The position numbers were made by a program, and so were the translations under genes. The notes under the pieces are model-generated. The model saw only the letters and a list, made by a program, of their open reading frames with translations. It searched no databases and was not told the origin of the DNA. 64,000 bases of DNA from Winogradskyella sp. Its GTDB lineage: Bacteria > Bacteroidota > Bacteroidia > Flavobacteriales > Flavobacteriaceae. Every line of letters begins with the position of its first letter. Position 1 is the first letter of the stretch. Below, piece by piece: positions 1 to 8,778 of the stretch. The stretch spans positions 1 through 64,000 of the forward strand of contig NZ_JANQIM010000034.1 in NCBI RefSeq assembly GCF_028282165.1, given 5' to 3'.

Positions 1-78
1 AATTTTGTTTAAAGTAGCTTCTTTGTCTAACCAGACTGGCGCAATTTGTGCCATAGCTATTTTTAAGTTTGTATTCAT
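1..78 (-). CDS. Carbon-nitrogen hydrolase (nitrilase) family, N-terminal fragment
   Basis: Only the first 26 codons are inside the window; the gene continues past position 1. The translated start contains KIAMAQIAPVWLDKEATL, which matches the opening beta-strand and helix typical of nitrilase/amidohydrolase proteins (KVAxxQxAPVFLD-like). The ATG lies immediately upstream of the UbiA stop codon on the same strand, with no intervening base, so the UbiA gene reads directly into this one and they are probably co-transcribed. The catalytic Glu-Lys-Cys residues lie outside the window, so substrate cannot be judged. Confidence 0.6.
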   Translation of the reverse strand, partial: MNTNLKIAMAQIAPVWLDKEATLNKI

Positions 79-981
79 TTATAAGCGGTTTAATACAACT
101 GATACATCAATTAGTAAAATGGAAAACACACCAGCCACTATAATAAACTTCAAAATATTATGAAGTAAGAGATAATGTGGTTTCTTGTTGGATTTCCAGA
201 CTATAAGTAGAAAAAGTACAAGCAACATTACACTTAGATAAAAGAAATAATACATATGCCCTATTTTGAAAAACAAAATCAAAATTATTCCCGTCGCAAT
301 AGTAAGAATAGCTAATATAGTAAGCATTAGCTTTGAGGTTTTTTCACCGTATACTACAGGAACAGTCTTATAATCTAGTGCTAAATCCCCTTTTAAATTC
401 TCTAAATCCTTGGTCAATTCGCGCATAGAGACCAATAAAAATAAAAATATAGCGTGTGCGAAAATCACAAGTTCAAAATTTCTGTAGTAAATAAAGATGG
501 CAAAAAAAGGAGTGATGGTTAAAATTGCAGATATTAGGTTGCCCGTCATTGGCTGTTTTTTTAATTTATGCGAATAGAACCATATGGCAAATATATAGGC
601 TGCAAAAAACATTACGGCTCTAAAGGACACATAGCTTGCACAAACGACAGCCAAAAAATTGAGCACAAAATAAAATGACAACTTGGTATTTTGACTTACC
701 AAACGATCTAACATAGTCTTTCTAGGTCTGTTGATAAGGTCTTTTTCAGAGTCGTAAAAATTATTAATAATGTAACCTGCGGCTATAGTGGCTGAAGACG
801 CCAAAACCAACATGAGTAAATTGATGTCAAAAAGCACAGTACCTAAAGGCTTATCTGGTGCAAAGATGTAAATGGATGCTAAGTACATAGCTACAACAAT
901 GACTAAAACATTGTAACCACGAACTACAGAAAACATACTGAAAAATTTGAGTAAAATATGTTTCTGCCGTCTTGAAAGCAT
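79..981 (-). CDS. UbiA-family prenyltransferase
   Basis: A 300-residue polytopic membrane protein that should transfer a prenyl chain from a diphosphate donor to an acceptor. Both aspartate-rich signatures are present: N73-N74-xx-D77-xxx-D81 (in NNFYDSEKDLINRP) and D192-xE-xxxx-D199 (in RELTKDLENLKGD), which bind Mg2+-diphosphate in this family. About eight or nine hydrophobic segments surround them. Length is normal. It sits just downstream of two mevalonate-pathway genes, separated from them by a hairpin terminator, so it is linked to isoprenoid metabolism but probably has its own promoter. Related Flavobacteria proteins are often called geranylgeranylglycerol-phosphate geranylgeranyltransferase-like; the acceptor (quinone ring, glycerol phosphate or other) cannot be decided from sequence. 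Confidence 0.85.
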   Translation of the reverse strand: MLSRRQKHILLKFFSMFSVVRGYNVLVIVVAMYLASIYIFAPDKPLGTVLFDINLLMLVLASSATIAAGYIINNFYDSEKDLINRPRKTMLDRLVSQNTKLSFYFVLNFLAVVCASYVSFRAVMFFAAYIFAIWFYSHKLKKQPMTGNLISAILTITPFFAIFIYYRNFELVIFAHAIFLFLLVSMRELTKDLENLKGDLALDYKTVPVVYGEKTSKLMLTILAILTIATGIILILFFKIGHMYYFFYLSVMLLVLFLLIVWKSNKKPHYLLLHNILKFIIVAGVFSILLIDVSVVLNRL

Positions 982-992
982 AGCTATAAATT

Positions 993-1028
993 AAAAAACC
1001 TCACAAGTTTCTAGAACCCGTGAGGTTT
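993..1028 (-). terminator. Rho-independent terminator after mevalonate kinase
   Basis: Read on the minus strand, AAACCTCAC (from 1028 to 1020) pairs with GTGAGGTTT (1004 to 996), and the second arm runs into a T-tract (TTTTTTAA). It lies 20 bases past the mevalonate kinase stop codon and before the UbiA start, so it should end the mvaD-mevalonate kinase transcript. Confidence 0.75.
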
Positions 1029-1047
1029 AAATGTAATATTTTTAGAA

Positions 1048-1977
1048 TTAAAAATTGTAAACAACCTCTAATTTCTGTCCTTTGAGAGCTTCTTTGGCTT
1101 TCTCAATATCTTCGGTAAAACCTAATATATAGCCTCCACCTCCAGAACCACAGAGCTTCAAATAATAGTCATTAGTTTCAATACCTTTTTTCCAAAGCTC
1201 ATGAAATTGCTTTGGTATCATCGGCTTAAAATTGTTCAACACTACTTTAGATAATTGCTTGGTGTTTCTAAACAACGATTTTATATCCCCTTTTAAGAAA
1301 TCCTCAACACAGGCATCGGTATGTTTGATGAATTGTTCTTTCAACATACTTCTAAACCCTTCATTTTTCATGTTTTCCATAAAAATGCTCACCATTGGTG
1401 CCGTTTCACCAACAATGCCACTATCCAATAAAAACACGGCGCCTTTTCCTTCTGTTTTTTGGGACGGAATTCCAGTAGCTTCAATATTATCCTTAGAATT
1501 AATTAATATTGGAAGACTTAAATAACTGTTCAATGGGTCTAAACCAGATGATTTGCCGTGAAAAAATGATTCCATCTCAGCAAATATAGCTTTCAACTTT
1601 AAAAGCTTTTCCCTAGTTAAATTTTCTAATACCGTAATCTTATCTGAAGCGTATTTATCATAAATAGCCGCAACTAAAGCACCACTGCTTCCTACACCAT
1701 AACCTTGGGGGATAGAGGAATCGAAGTACATCCCAGAAGTTACATCATTTTTTAGCTTCTCAATGTCAAAAGACACTAAACTTTTATCTAGATTTTCTAA
1801 ATACGTTGCAAAACGCTTTAAGCTTTCATTAGATTTAATAGCGTCATATGATGGGTTTTCATCGACCTTTAAAGCACCATTATAAAAATTGTAAGGAATG
1901 GACAATCCCTTAGAATCCTTAATGATTCCGTATTCACCAAAGAGTAAAATTTTTGAATAAAAAAGTGGTCCTTTCAT
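1048..1977 (-). CDS. Mevalonate kinase (GHMP kinase family)
   Basis: Phosphorylates mevalonate with ATP in the classical mevalonate route to isopentenyl diphosphate. It has the GHMP pattern: an N-terminal KILLFGEYGII strand (about residues 9-18), the nucleotide-binding loop P90-QGYGVGSSGA, and a C-terminal glycine-rich KLCGSGGGGYILGF motif near residue 275. I chose the ATG at 1977 (309 residues) over an upstream TTG, because the family start MKxxxFYSKILLFGEYG follows immediately. The diphosphomevalonate decarboxylase gene lies 77 bases upstream on the same strand, which supports the specific kinase assignment. Phosphomevalonate kinase is not visible here, so that intermediate step must be encoded elsewhere. 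Confidence 0.85.
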   Translation of the reverse strand: MKGPLFYSKILLFGEYGIIKDSKGLSIPYNFYNGALKVDENPSYDAIKSNESLKRFATYLENLDKSLVSFDIEKLKNDVTSGMYFDSSIPQGYGVGSSGALVAAIYDKYASDKITVLENLTREKLLKLKAIFAEMESFFHGKSSGLDPLNSYLSLPILINSKDNIEATGIPSQKTEGKGAVFLLDSGIVGETAPMVSIFMENMKNEGFRSMLKEQFIKHTDACVEDFLKGDIKSLFRNTKQLSKVVLNNFKPMIPKQFHELWKKGIETNDYYLKLCGSGGGGYILGFTEDIEKAKEALKGQKLEVVYNF

Positions 1978-2054
1978 TTTGTGTTGGGCAAATTTCTTGA
2001 GCAAATATAAGGATTATAATCCTACACAGCTTATAATCAAAACCTAAGACGACG

Positions 2055-3164
2055 TTAATTTTTCATTAATTGTGCACCTTTACCTACATAATCGGTTATG
2101 TATTTCTTGTTTTGGCAATAGTCTGCTAATTCATTTTTAATAAATCGCAGCACGCTGTCTTTTTCATTTTCTGGGTATAATACATGTACATTTGCACCAG
2201 CATCTAGCGTAAAACAGACATGAGAATCGGTAGATTCTCTATAGGCCCAAATCTTGTTGATAATTTCTAGTGTTTTTGGTTTCATTAAAATAAAGTAAGG
2301 CATGCTGGTCATCATCATGGCATGTAGCGTTAAGGCTTCACTTTCAACAATTTTTACAAAACTGTCTAAATCGCCCGAAGCAAAAACCGCTTTTAGTCTT
2401 GCCAAATTGTGATGCGCTTGTTTAAATCGCTCCGTTGCAAAAGGGTGACCATGCATTAATTGATGTCCAACTGTACTGCTCACTTGCTTTTCTCCTTTAT
2501 CGACCAAAAGAATCGTATCCTGATAATTTTTAAAGTTGGGATGTACTTCGCCATCAAACTTTATTCCATATAAATTCGAACTTTCAGTACTCTCATTTTG
2601 TCCCCAAACCACTAATTCACCTTCAATACTTCTGCACGCACTTCCCGAGCCTAATCGGGCTAGAAATGATGCTTTTTTATTGAAATAATCTTGAGATTCT
2701 TCGTCCTGACGCTTGCCGTCAGGACTCTGAATGACAGATAGTTTCTCCTCAATACTCATTAGACACAAAGCGAGTGCACTCATGCCTGATGCGGATGAAG
2801 CAATTCCTGAACTGTGTGGAAACGTATTGGAGGTCTCAATAGTAAAATGGTAATCCTTAAGAAAAGGCATGTAGGTTTCAATACGCTCAAAAAATGTCTG
2901 GATTTTTGGTTTGAAAGCTTCATTTTTTTCACCTTCAAAAATTACATCAAAACTAAAACCATCGTCTTCTTTTTTAGTGTAAGTGACCTCAGTAATGGTT
3001 TTACAATTTGAAAGTGTAAAACTTATTGAGGGATTTTCCGGGATTTGATGTTGGCGTTTTCCCCAATACTTTACTAGAGCGATATTACTTGGCGAAGACC
3101 ATTTCACCTTGCCTTTTTCAATATTAGAATTATAGGATTCAAGAATAAAATCTTGTGCTGTCAT
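2055..3164 (-). CDS. mvaD: Diphosphomevalonate decarboxylase
   Basis: ATP-dependent decarboxylation of mevalonate-5-diphosphate to isopentenyl diphosphate. Diagnostic sequences are SPSNIALVKYWGKR (residues 24-37), the phosphate loop HSSGIASSASGMSALAL (117-132), LGSGSACRS (171-179) and a C-terminal CFTLDAGANVHVLYP. I chose the ATG at 3164 (369 residues) over a TTG at 3185. Residues about 146-156 (QSPDGKRQDEE) are encoded by a palindromic repeat and fall in the linker between the helix after the phosphate loop and the conserved NKKASFLARLGSGSACRS block. All catalytic blocks flank this insertion intact and in frame, so the enzyme is probably functional. Confidence 0.93.
   Translation of the reverse strand: MTAQDFILESYNSNIEKGKVKWSSPSNIALVKYWGKRQHQIPENPSISFTLSNCKTITEVTYTKKEDDGFSFDVIFEGEKNEAFKPKIQTFFERIETYMPFLKDYHFTIETSNTFPHSSGIASSASGMSALALCLMSIEEKLSVIQSPDGKRQDEESQDYFNKKASFLARLGSGSACRSIEGELVVWGQNESTESSNLYGIKFDGEVHPNFKNYQDTILLVDKGEKQVSSTVGHQLMHGHPFATERFKQAHHNLARLKAVFASGDLDSFVKIVESEALTLHAMMMTSMPYFILMKPKTLEIINKIWAYRESTDSHVCFTLDAGANVHVLYPENEKDSVLRFIKNELADYCQNKKYITDYVGKGAQLMKN
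2703..2725. repeat. Palindromic (REP-like) element inside mvaD
   Basis: A perfect 9-bp inverted repeat, GTCCTGACG (2703-2711) and CGTCAGGAC (2717-2725), encloses a 5-base loop, CTTGC. On the coding strand its flanks read CATTCAGA before and GAAGAATCTC after. This resembles the CATTTCGA...GAGAAATC framework of intergenic palindromes common in Flavobacteriia, and of the element near 38083 in this window. It encodes residues 147-154 (SPDGKRQD) in frame. Confidence 0.75.
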
Positions 3165-3210
3165 ATAAGTAAATTTCTGATGCAAAAATAACGAAATTCG
3201 ATGGCTTGAT

Positions 3211-3747
3211 TTAGTTTTCTAAAGACATGTCTAACAACTTTACCATCGTCTTGAAGTTTCTTGATGTGGCATTAACATTTAATTTCTTTTCAAAAAAATT
3301 AAGATTGAATTTTGCATTACCATAACCATTGGCGCAATAAAAATACAAACCGTCATTGAGGATAGCATATTCTTCATTCTCATAGGTTTTCTTGTAAGCT
3401 TCCTTAACTAAATCCTGATTAGGAATATCTGATAGTATAGCAAAATAGCTATTTGTTTTTTTCTCTTGCTGAAAAGGACAATCGTTAAATATCTTAAGTA
3501 GTTGATCTCTTGTTCTTACCAAAACTGGGACCTCAAAACCGAAATGGTGTAAAATTGATGCCTTTATGGTTTCTTCCAAAACTCTTGAATCATCTATTGC
3601 AGATTGAAAAACTATATTACCACTCTGAATATAGGTTTTTAAATGCTCTAGTCCAGATTTGGATAGTAATTCCCTGAGTTCGGCCATAGGTACTTTTTTA
3701 TGTCCGCCAACATTAATGCCTCTCAATAATGCAATGTAAGTTTTCAT
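3211..3747 (-). CDS. DUF1697 domain protein
   Basis: A 178-residue cytosolic protein of the DUF1697 family, whose biochemical role is unknown. Recognition rests on the family-typical start MKTYIALLRGINVGGHKKVPMAELR, followed by LKTYIQSGNIVFQS near residues 37-50, and on the matching length. The ATG overlaps the stop codon of the upstream flavoprotein gene by one base (TAATG arrangement), so the two are translationally coupled. A metabolic link between them is not evident from sequence. Confidence 0.85.
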   Translation of the reverse strand: MKTYIALLRGINVGGHKKVPMAELRELLSKSGLEHLKTYIQSGNIVFQSAIDDSRVLEETIKASILHHFGFEVPVLVRTRDQLLKIFNDCPFQQEKKTNSYFAILSDIPNQDLVKEAYKKTYENEEYAILNDGLYFYCANGYGNAKFNLNFFEKKLNVNATSRNFKTMVKLLDMSLEN

Positions 3748-4961
3748 TATTTAGTAATTGATTGTGATACGATGTAAGCTCCTGTCCAAGCATTCTGAAA
3801 GTTAAAACCGCCTGTAACGGCATCGACATTAATAACTTCACCTGCAAAAAATAGATTCGAAACAATTTTACTTTCAAAAGTTTTAAAGCTAATATCCTTT
3901 AAATCTACGCCTCCAGCCGTGACAAACTCTTCCTTGAATGTGCTCTTTCCCGTAACCTTAAAAACCGAAGCTGTTAATTGTTTTGACAGTTCAATCAGTT
4001 GTTCCTTGTTTATATCTGCCCAACGTTGAGCCTCTCCAATTTTTGAAGCTAAAACCAACTGTTTCCAAAGACGTTTTGGTAAACCATATTGGGTAAAACT
4101 AACTACTTGTTTTTTTGCTAATTTATGTTTTAAATCTTTAAGTGTATTGATACATACTTCCATATCTTGCTTAATAAAATTAACCTCAATCTCAAAGTTA
4201 TAATGACGCTTAGCCAACTCAATAGCACCAAATGCAGATAGTTTTAAAATTGCTGGTGCACTCATACCCACGTGAGTAACCAGTAATGGCCCTTCTGACA
4301 CTAAATCCGTTCCCAAAACCTTAACTTCTACATCTTTAGCTACTACACCAGGAATATCTTTTATGCGTTTATCGTTGATATCGAATGTAAAAAGTGAAGG
4401 CACAGCTGGAACAATCGTGTGACCTAAACTTTTAAGCAGATTCCAAATTTTGGGATTGCTTCCTGTAGCTACCACAAGCTTATCACATTCTAAATGCCCT
4501 TGGGACGTTTCTACAGAAAACCCGTTCCCTTTCGGGTTAATCAATTTGACAACATAATTATACAATACCTCTACATTATACTTTTTAGCTTCCTGTAAAA
4601 AACAATCTATAATCGTTTGTGAGGTATTAGACTCTGGAAACATTCTGCCATCTTCTTCAATCTTAAGTGCCACTCCTCGTTCTTCAAACCAAGCAATGGT
4701 GTCACCTGTCATAAAAGTGTGAAAAGGCCCTAATAGTTCTTTTTCGCCTCTCGGATAATTTTTAACCAGTTCTGATGGGACAAATTCTGCATGTGTAACA
4801 TTGCACCGTCCTCCTCCAGAAATCCTCACCTTCTGTAACCCTTCCTTTCCGCGTTCTAAGATAGCAACAGATAATTTGGGATGTCGTTCGGCGATGTTAA
4901 TGGCTGCAAAAAAACCAGCAGCTCCGCCTCCAATAATTATAATATCTTTACGTTTACTCAA
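3747..4961 (-). CDS. HI0933/BaiN-family FAD-dependent oxidoreductase
   Basis: A flavoprotein with an N-terminal dinucleotide-binding motif IIIIGGGAAGFFAA (about residues 6-19), the family block ISGGGRCNVTHAE near residue 50, and the C-terminal family block TAGGVDLKDI...FFAGEVINVDAVTGGFNFQNAWTGA. The physiological substrate of most members is unknown. The open frame continues upstream to 5261, but that extension is antisense to the neighbouring plus-strand gene. I place the start at the TTG at 4961 (404 residues), directly before SKRKDIIIIGGG; no ATG is available in a sensible place. The gene is coupled to the DUF1697 gene downstream and divergent from the lipoprotein gene at 4990, leaving only 28 bases between start codons. 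Confidence 0.85.
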   Translation of the reverse strand: MSKRKDIIIIGGGAAGFFAAINIAERHPKLSVAILERGKEGLQKVRISGGGRCNVTHAEFVPSELVKNYPRGEKELLGPFHTFMTGDTIAWFEERGVALKIEEDGRMFPESNTSQTIIDCFLQEAKKYNVEVLYNYVVKLINPKGNGFSVETSQGHLECDKLVVATGSNPKIWNLLKSLGHTIVPAVPSLFTFDINDKRIKDIPGVVAKDVEVKVLGTDLVSEGPLLVTHVGMSAPAILKLSAFGAIELAKRHYNFEIEVNFIKQDMEVCINTLKDLKHKLAKKQVVSFTQYGLPKRLWKQLVLASKIGEAQRWADINKEQLIELSKQLTASVFKVTGKSTFKEEFVTAGGVDLKDISFKTFESKIVSNLFFAGEVINVDAVTGGFNFQNAWTGAYIVSQSITK

Positions 4962-4989
4962 TGTTGTGAATTGAAAACCTAAAATTACA

Positions 4990-5841
4990 ATGTTAAAGCC
5001 CAAAAGACTAATATTTCTTTTACTTCTTAGTACGAGTTGTAATACCGGAAACCTAAAAACCCTAATGGATTTACCATTTGATCTCAATGAAGTTTCTGGC
5101 ATCGCCATCGACAAATCCAATAAGGTGATTTGGATGGTAAACGACAGCGGAAACAAACCACTCCTTTTTGGTATTGATGGTTCTGGTAAAATTTCAAAAA
5201 CCATAAAAATAGAAGCAAAGAATAAAGACTGGGAAGATCTTACCATGGATCCAAGCGGCAATCTTTACATCGGCGATTTTGGAAATAACGCCAACGCTAG
5301 CAAAACACTATCCATACTAAAAATTGCAGCTGATTCTCTAAAAAACAACCCAAAGACTGTGGTTCCGGAGGTAATTCGTTTTAAGTATCCCGATCAAAAG
5401 AAATTTCCACCTAAGAAAAGTAAACGTCATTTTGATTGTGAAGCGTTTTTCTACTACCAGGATAATTTATACTTATTTACCAAAAGTCGTTCGCCAAAGC
5501 AAAAAGGAAAGACCAATCTTTACACTTTACCAACAAAAAAAGGTAATTATGAAGCGACGTATATAAGCACATTCAACACTTGTGAGGAATCTAGATGCTG
5601 GGTCACTTCGGCAGACATAAATGCTAAAGGCGATAAAATGGCGATTCTTACGGAAAATTCGGTTTTTGTATTTTCAAACCTCAACACCAGTGATTTTTTT
5701 AAGTCTGATTACAAACGCTATACGTTCGCTTACGATTCCCAAAAAGAAAGCGTTACGTTTAAGAACGATAGTATACTATATATAGCTGATGAATATCTCG
5801 GTGTTAGTGGTGGCAACCTTTATAGCTTTAAGATAGATTAA
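4990..5841 (+). CDS. Propeller-like lipoprotein, function unknown
   Basis: A 283-residue protein with an N-terminal lipoprotein signal (MLKPKRLIFLLLLSTSC, Cys17). The mature part shows repeated strand-turn patterns such as EVSGIAID...VIWMVNDSGN and LTMDPSGNLYIGDFGNNAN, resembling a beta-propeller (NHL/SdiA-regulated type), so a binding or sensing role in the cell envelope is plausible but unproved. No catalytic motif is evident. It is alone on the plus strand, divergent from the flavoprotein gene, and its 3' end overlaps the convergent polyphosphate kinase gene by 14 bases. Confidence 0.7.
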   Translation: MLKPKRLIFLLLLSTSCNTGNLKTLMDLPFDLNEVSGIAIDKSNKVIWMVNDSGNKPLLFGIDGSGKISKTIKIEAKNKDWEDLTMDPSGNLYIGDFGNNANASKTLSILKIAADSLKNNPKTVVPEVIRFKYPDQKKFPPKKSKRHFDCEAFFYYQDNLYLFTKSRSPKQKGKTNLYTLPTKKGNYEATYISTFNTCEESRCWVTSADINAKGDKMAILTENSVFVFSNLNTSDFFKSDYKRYTFAYDSQKESVTFKNDSILYIADEYLGVSGGNLYSFKID

Positions 5842-7864
5842 GGGGTTCTTTTTTAATCAACTGTAATTCCCCTAAATATTCTTTAAAATCCAATTGAGAA
5901 TTTATTCTAGACTTACCGTCTTTTTGATATTCATTAGATTGGTTCTCATCAATTATTCTTGCCTTGGTATTATCGTACCACTGTAGATTAATACAGGTAT
6001 CTATGATCTTTTTTAGCTTATGGGCTTTAATTGGCACCAAAACCTCTACACGCCGTTCTAAATTGCGCTCCATACAATCTGCCGATCCAATAAACATGTC
6101 ATTTGTTCCATTATTTCCAAATACATAGACTCTAGCATGCTCTAAGTATTTACCGACTATGCTAATCACTTTTATATTTTCACTCAGCCCTTCAACACCT
6201 GGTTTTAAACAACAAATACCTCTTACCAATAATTGCACCTTAACACCTGCTTTGGAAGCTTCATAAAGTTTATCTATAATGCCTTTATCCTCTAAGCTGT
6301 TCATCTTAAAAAACAAAAAACCGTTTCCACCTTTTTCAGTAATTTGTATTTCATTATCAATTCTTTGATAAAGTTCATTTCTTGTAGAAAAAGGTGACAT
6401 CCAGATTGTCTTGGGCAAAGGCTTATAAGTAGTATCCAACAAAAACTTAAAGACTTCATCTAAATCCTTAGTGATATTTTGATCAGTAGTAAGCAGTGCA
6501 AAATCGGAGTATATTTTTGCACTTTTCTCGTTAAAGTTTCCTGTACCAATATAGGCTACATCTTTGCTAGTAGTTTTAATTAATAAAATTTTTGAATGTA
6601 CTTTTAAATCGGGCATACTATAAAGCACTTTAGCACCCATTTGCTGAAGCTTTTCTCCCCAATCAATATTATTCTCTTCATCAAAACGTGCCTTGGCTTC
6701 TATAAATACAGTCACCTTTTTATTATTCGCCAAGCATTTAAGCAAATTATGCGCTACTAATGAGGTCTTGGACACTCTATACAACGTTATAAATACAGAA
6801 TGAACATCAGTTCTTTGAGAGGCCTCCTCTATAAGCCGTATCACAGGATCGTACTTTTGATAGGGTAATGATAATAAATGGTCTTCTTCAACGATACTAT
6901 CAATAACACTATCAACGTTGTGTAGTACATGATGTGGAATCTGATCCTCATTTGTATTACCTCCTATTCTCTGTTGAATGTTTGGAAATTGAAAAAAATC
7001 GCTGAAGTTATGATAACGTGCGCCTGGCATTAAATCGGTTTTCTTCAAATTCAATAGTTCTCTTAAACGCTTAATGAATTTTTTTGGCATTTTACTATCG
7101 TACAATATACGTGTAGGAATGCCAAGGTCACGATCTTTAAGGCTCTTCTTTATAAGATTAATAAGTTCGCCATCTTCCTCTTCGTAATACAGCTCACCAT
7201 CTCTAGTAATCTTAATGCTGTACAGGTCTTTCCCATTATAACCTGGCAATAAGTAACCAATATTATCTCTGATTATTTCATCAAGAAAAGTAATATGTTG
7301 TCGCTTTGCCTGTTTCGGAAATTCAACAAATCGGTTACAAGAATCCGTCGGAATATAGATTAACAAGGCCTTATCTACCGTATTAACAAAAAAGTATAGG
7401 CTTTTATCCTTAATAAAATCGAAATTAGTCTCTTTTGCCAAATCATAGATTTTAACATAAGGTCTTATCTCTGAAAGAAAAATGTTCTTGGAATATTCCT
7501 TTTCGTCGGTATTATAATCAACAGCTTCTATTAGTGATACGCCTTCTTCATTTAACTCCTTTAAAAGCTTATTTCTATAGATATGTCCAAAACGCTCTTG
7601 AAGTTTATCTACCTTAGCTTGAATAAGTTTTATGATTTTTTTGGGTTTCTCCTTGAATCGAATCGACGAGTCTTTCTGAAGCTTTCTAAACTCCCTTAAT
7701 TTTGAAACTCTTACTCTATAAAACTCATCGAGATTGGAAGAAAAAATCGCCAAAAAGTTTAATCGTTCATTGAGTGTATTGCTTTTATCTTCAGCTTCTT
7801 GAAGCACTCTCTCATTAAAGGAAAGCCAGCTTAAATCCCTGTTGAAGTAATCTTTTTTTGCCAT
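5828..7864 (-). CDS. ppk1: Polyphosphate kinase 1
   Basis: Reversible transfer of the ATP gamma-phosphate onto polyphosphate, via a phosphohistidine. At 678 residues it is close to the usual length. The N-terminal block YFNRDLSWLSFNERVLQEA (about residues 6-24) and NLDEFYRVRV are characteristic. The two HKD-type catalytic histidines are His423 (in KVHSKILLI, followed by YIGTGNFNEKSAKIYSD) and His576 (in LEHARVYVFGN), corresponding to His435 and His592 of E. coli Ppk. Its stop lies inside the last codons of the convergent lipoprotein gene. No exopolyphosphatase gene is adjacent. Confidence 0.95.
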   Translation of the reverse strand: MAKKDYFNRDLSWLSFNERVLQEAEDKSNTLNERLNFLAIFSSNLDEFYRVRVSKLREFRKLQKDSSIRFKEKPKKIIKLIQAKVDKLQERFGHIYRNKLLKELNEEGVSLIEAVDYNTDEKEYSKNIFLSEIRPYVKIYDLAKETNFDFIKDKSLYFFVNTVDKALLIYIPTDSCNRFVEFPKQAKRQHITFLDEIIRDNIGYLLPGYNGKDLYSIKITRDGELYYEEEDGELINLIKKSLKDRDLGIPTRILYDSKMPKKFIKRLRELLNLKKTDLMPGARYHNFSDFFQFPNIQQRIGGNTNEDQIPHHVLHNVDSVIDSIVEEDHLLSLPYQKYDPVIRLIEEASQRTDVHSVFITLYRVSKTSLVAHNLLKCLANNKKVTVFIEAKARFDEENNIDWGEKLQQMGAKVLYSMPDLKVHSKILLIKTTSKDVAYIGTGNFNEKSAKIYSDFALLTTDQNITKDLDEVFKFLLDTTYKPLPKTIWMSPFSTRNELYQRIDNEIQITEKGGNGFLFFKMNSLEDKGIIDKLYEASKAGVKVQLLVRGICCLKPGVEGLSENIKVISIVGKYLEHARVYVFGNNGTNDMFIGSADCMERNLERRVEVLVPIKAHKLKKIIDTCINLQWYDNTKARIIDENQSNEYQKDGKSRINSQLDFKEYLGELQLIKKEPLNLS

Positions 7865-7946
7865 AACAACAAAAATAGATTTTCCATTTAGCCAAGGTGT
7901 TAATCAAATATTATAGGTAGGTTAAGAATAAGGAATTCTAAAACAT

Positions 7947-8774
7947 CTATTGAATCGTATAAGTTGCTCTCACTACTTCACCCAACCTAAAATAACCTAA
8001 AACTTCTTCATCTGGATTATTCTGATTAAAGCAATTTCCGCTTAATTGTACCGGCGTGGTTTGAAATGGGCCATCATTTTCACCAGATTGCTCAATGAGA
8101 ATATCGATGTAATTATAGTATGCTTCAGAAATACCATAAATACTTATATCTACTGTTGCCTCGGGACTTAATTCCTCATTGTCAAATTCAATAAAATTCT
8201 CATTCCCATCCGTAAACTGATCGCTCAAAGCTGATAACGTGAGTAAAGGATTCACCGAAGAATTAAATTCACCCAAATAGTAGTTTTCAGTATTTGCAGG
8301 GTCGTCAAAAAATACTTTAATCTGAATTTCTTCTTCGTCACCATCACCTTCAATGGTTTGTTCAATACCATTAATCTCTGTAACCGACATTAAGGTTTCT
8401 GTTGCGATATAGGTTTCACCATTGTATAAGATTTCCAAGGTATAAGATTCGTCAATCTCAGGCACAAAATCTGTTGTTAAATAATCCCCATTATTTTGGT
8501 CTTCAAATACAAATTGCATTCCATCATCATTCTTTATCACAATTACTGAAGCTCCAATAACAGGCACCTCTGGATTATTGTCAAAGAAAGCTGTAGACTC
8601 ACTTAACTTAATGATTTGTGTTTGTCCCGAAGTACCTTTTTCCCAATTGATGGAAGCCTCTACCACTAATCTAGCACTACCATTCGGGACATCCACATCT
8701 ACCGTATCTGTACACGAGTTTAAAAAACCAATCAATATAAAAACTAAGGTTATGTATTTATGTATTTTTTTCAT
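7947..8774 (-). CDS. DUF4249 lipoprotein
   Basis: A 275-residue predicted lipoprotein (FILIGFLNSC, followed by acidic TDTVD, resembling a Bacteroidota surface-export signal). The mature part matches the DUF4249 pattern: ARLVVEASIN, ASVIVIKNDDGMQFVFED, YTLEILYNGETYIATETLM. DUF4249 proteins are typically encoded next to a TonB-dependent receptor and are thought to be its surface partner, much as SusD partners SusC, though ligands are unknown. Here the receptor gene lies directly upstream with 4 bases between them, so they form a two-gene operon. Confidence 0.85.
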   Translation of the reverse strand: MKKIHKYITLVFILIGFLNSCTDTVDVDVPNGSARLVVEASINWEKGTSGQTQIIKLSESTAFFDNNPEVPVIGASVIVIKNDDGMQFVFEDQNNGDYLTTDFVPEIDESYTLEILYNGETYIATETLMSVTEINGIEQTIEGDGDEEEIQIKVFFDDPANTENYYLGEFNSSVNPLLTLSALSDQFTDGNENFIEFDNEELSPEATVDISIYGISEAYYNYIDILIEQSGENDGPFQTTPVQLSGNCFNQNNPDEEVLGYFRLGEVVRATYTIQ

Positions 8775-8778
8775 TGTT

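Noticed and set aside
4962..5261. Upstream 100-codon extension of the flavoprotein frame
   Set aside because: It is antisense to the start of the propeller-like lipoprotein gene, has no family similarity, and the flavoprotein domain begins right after the TTG at 4961.
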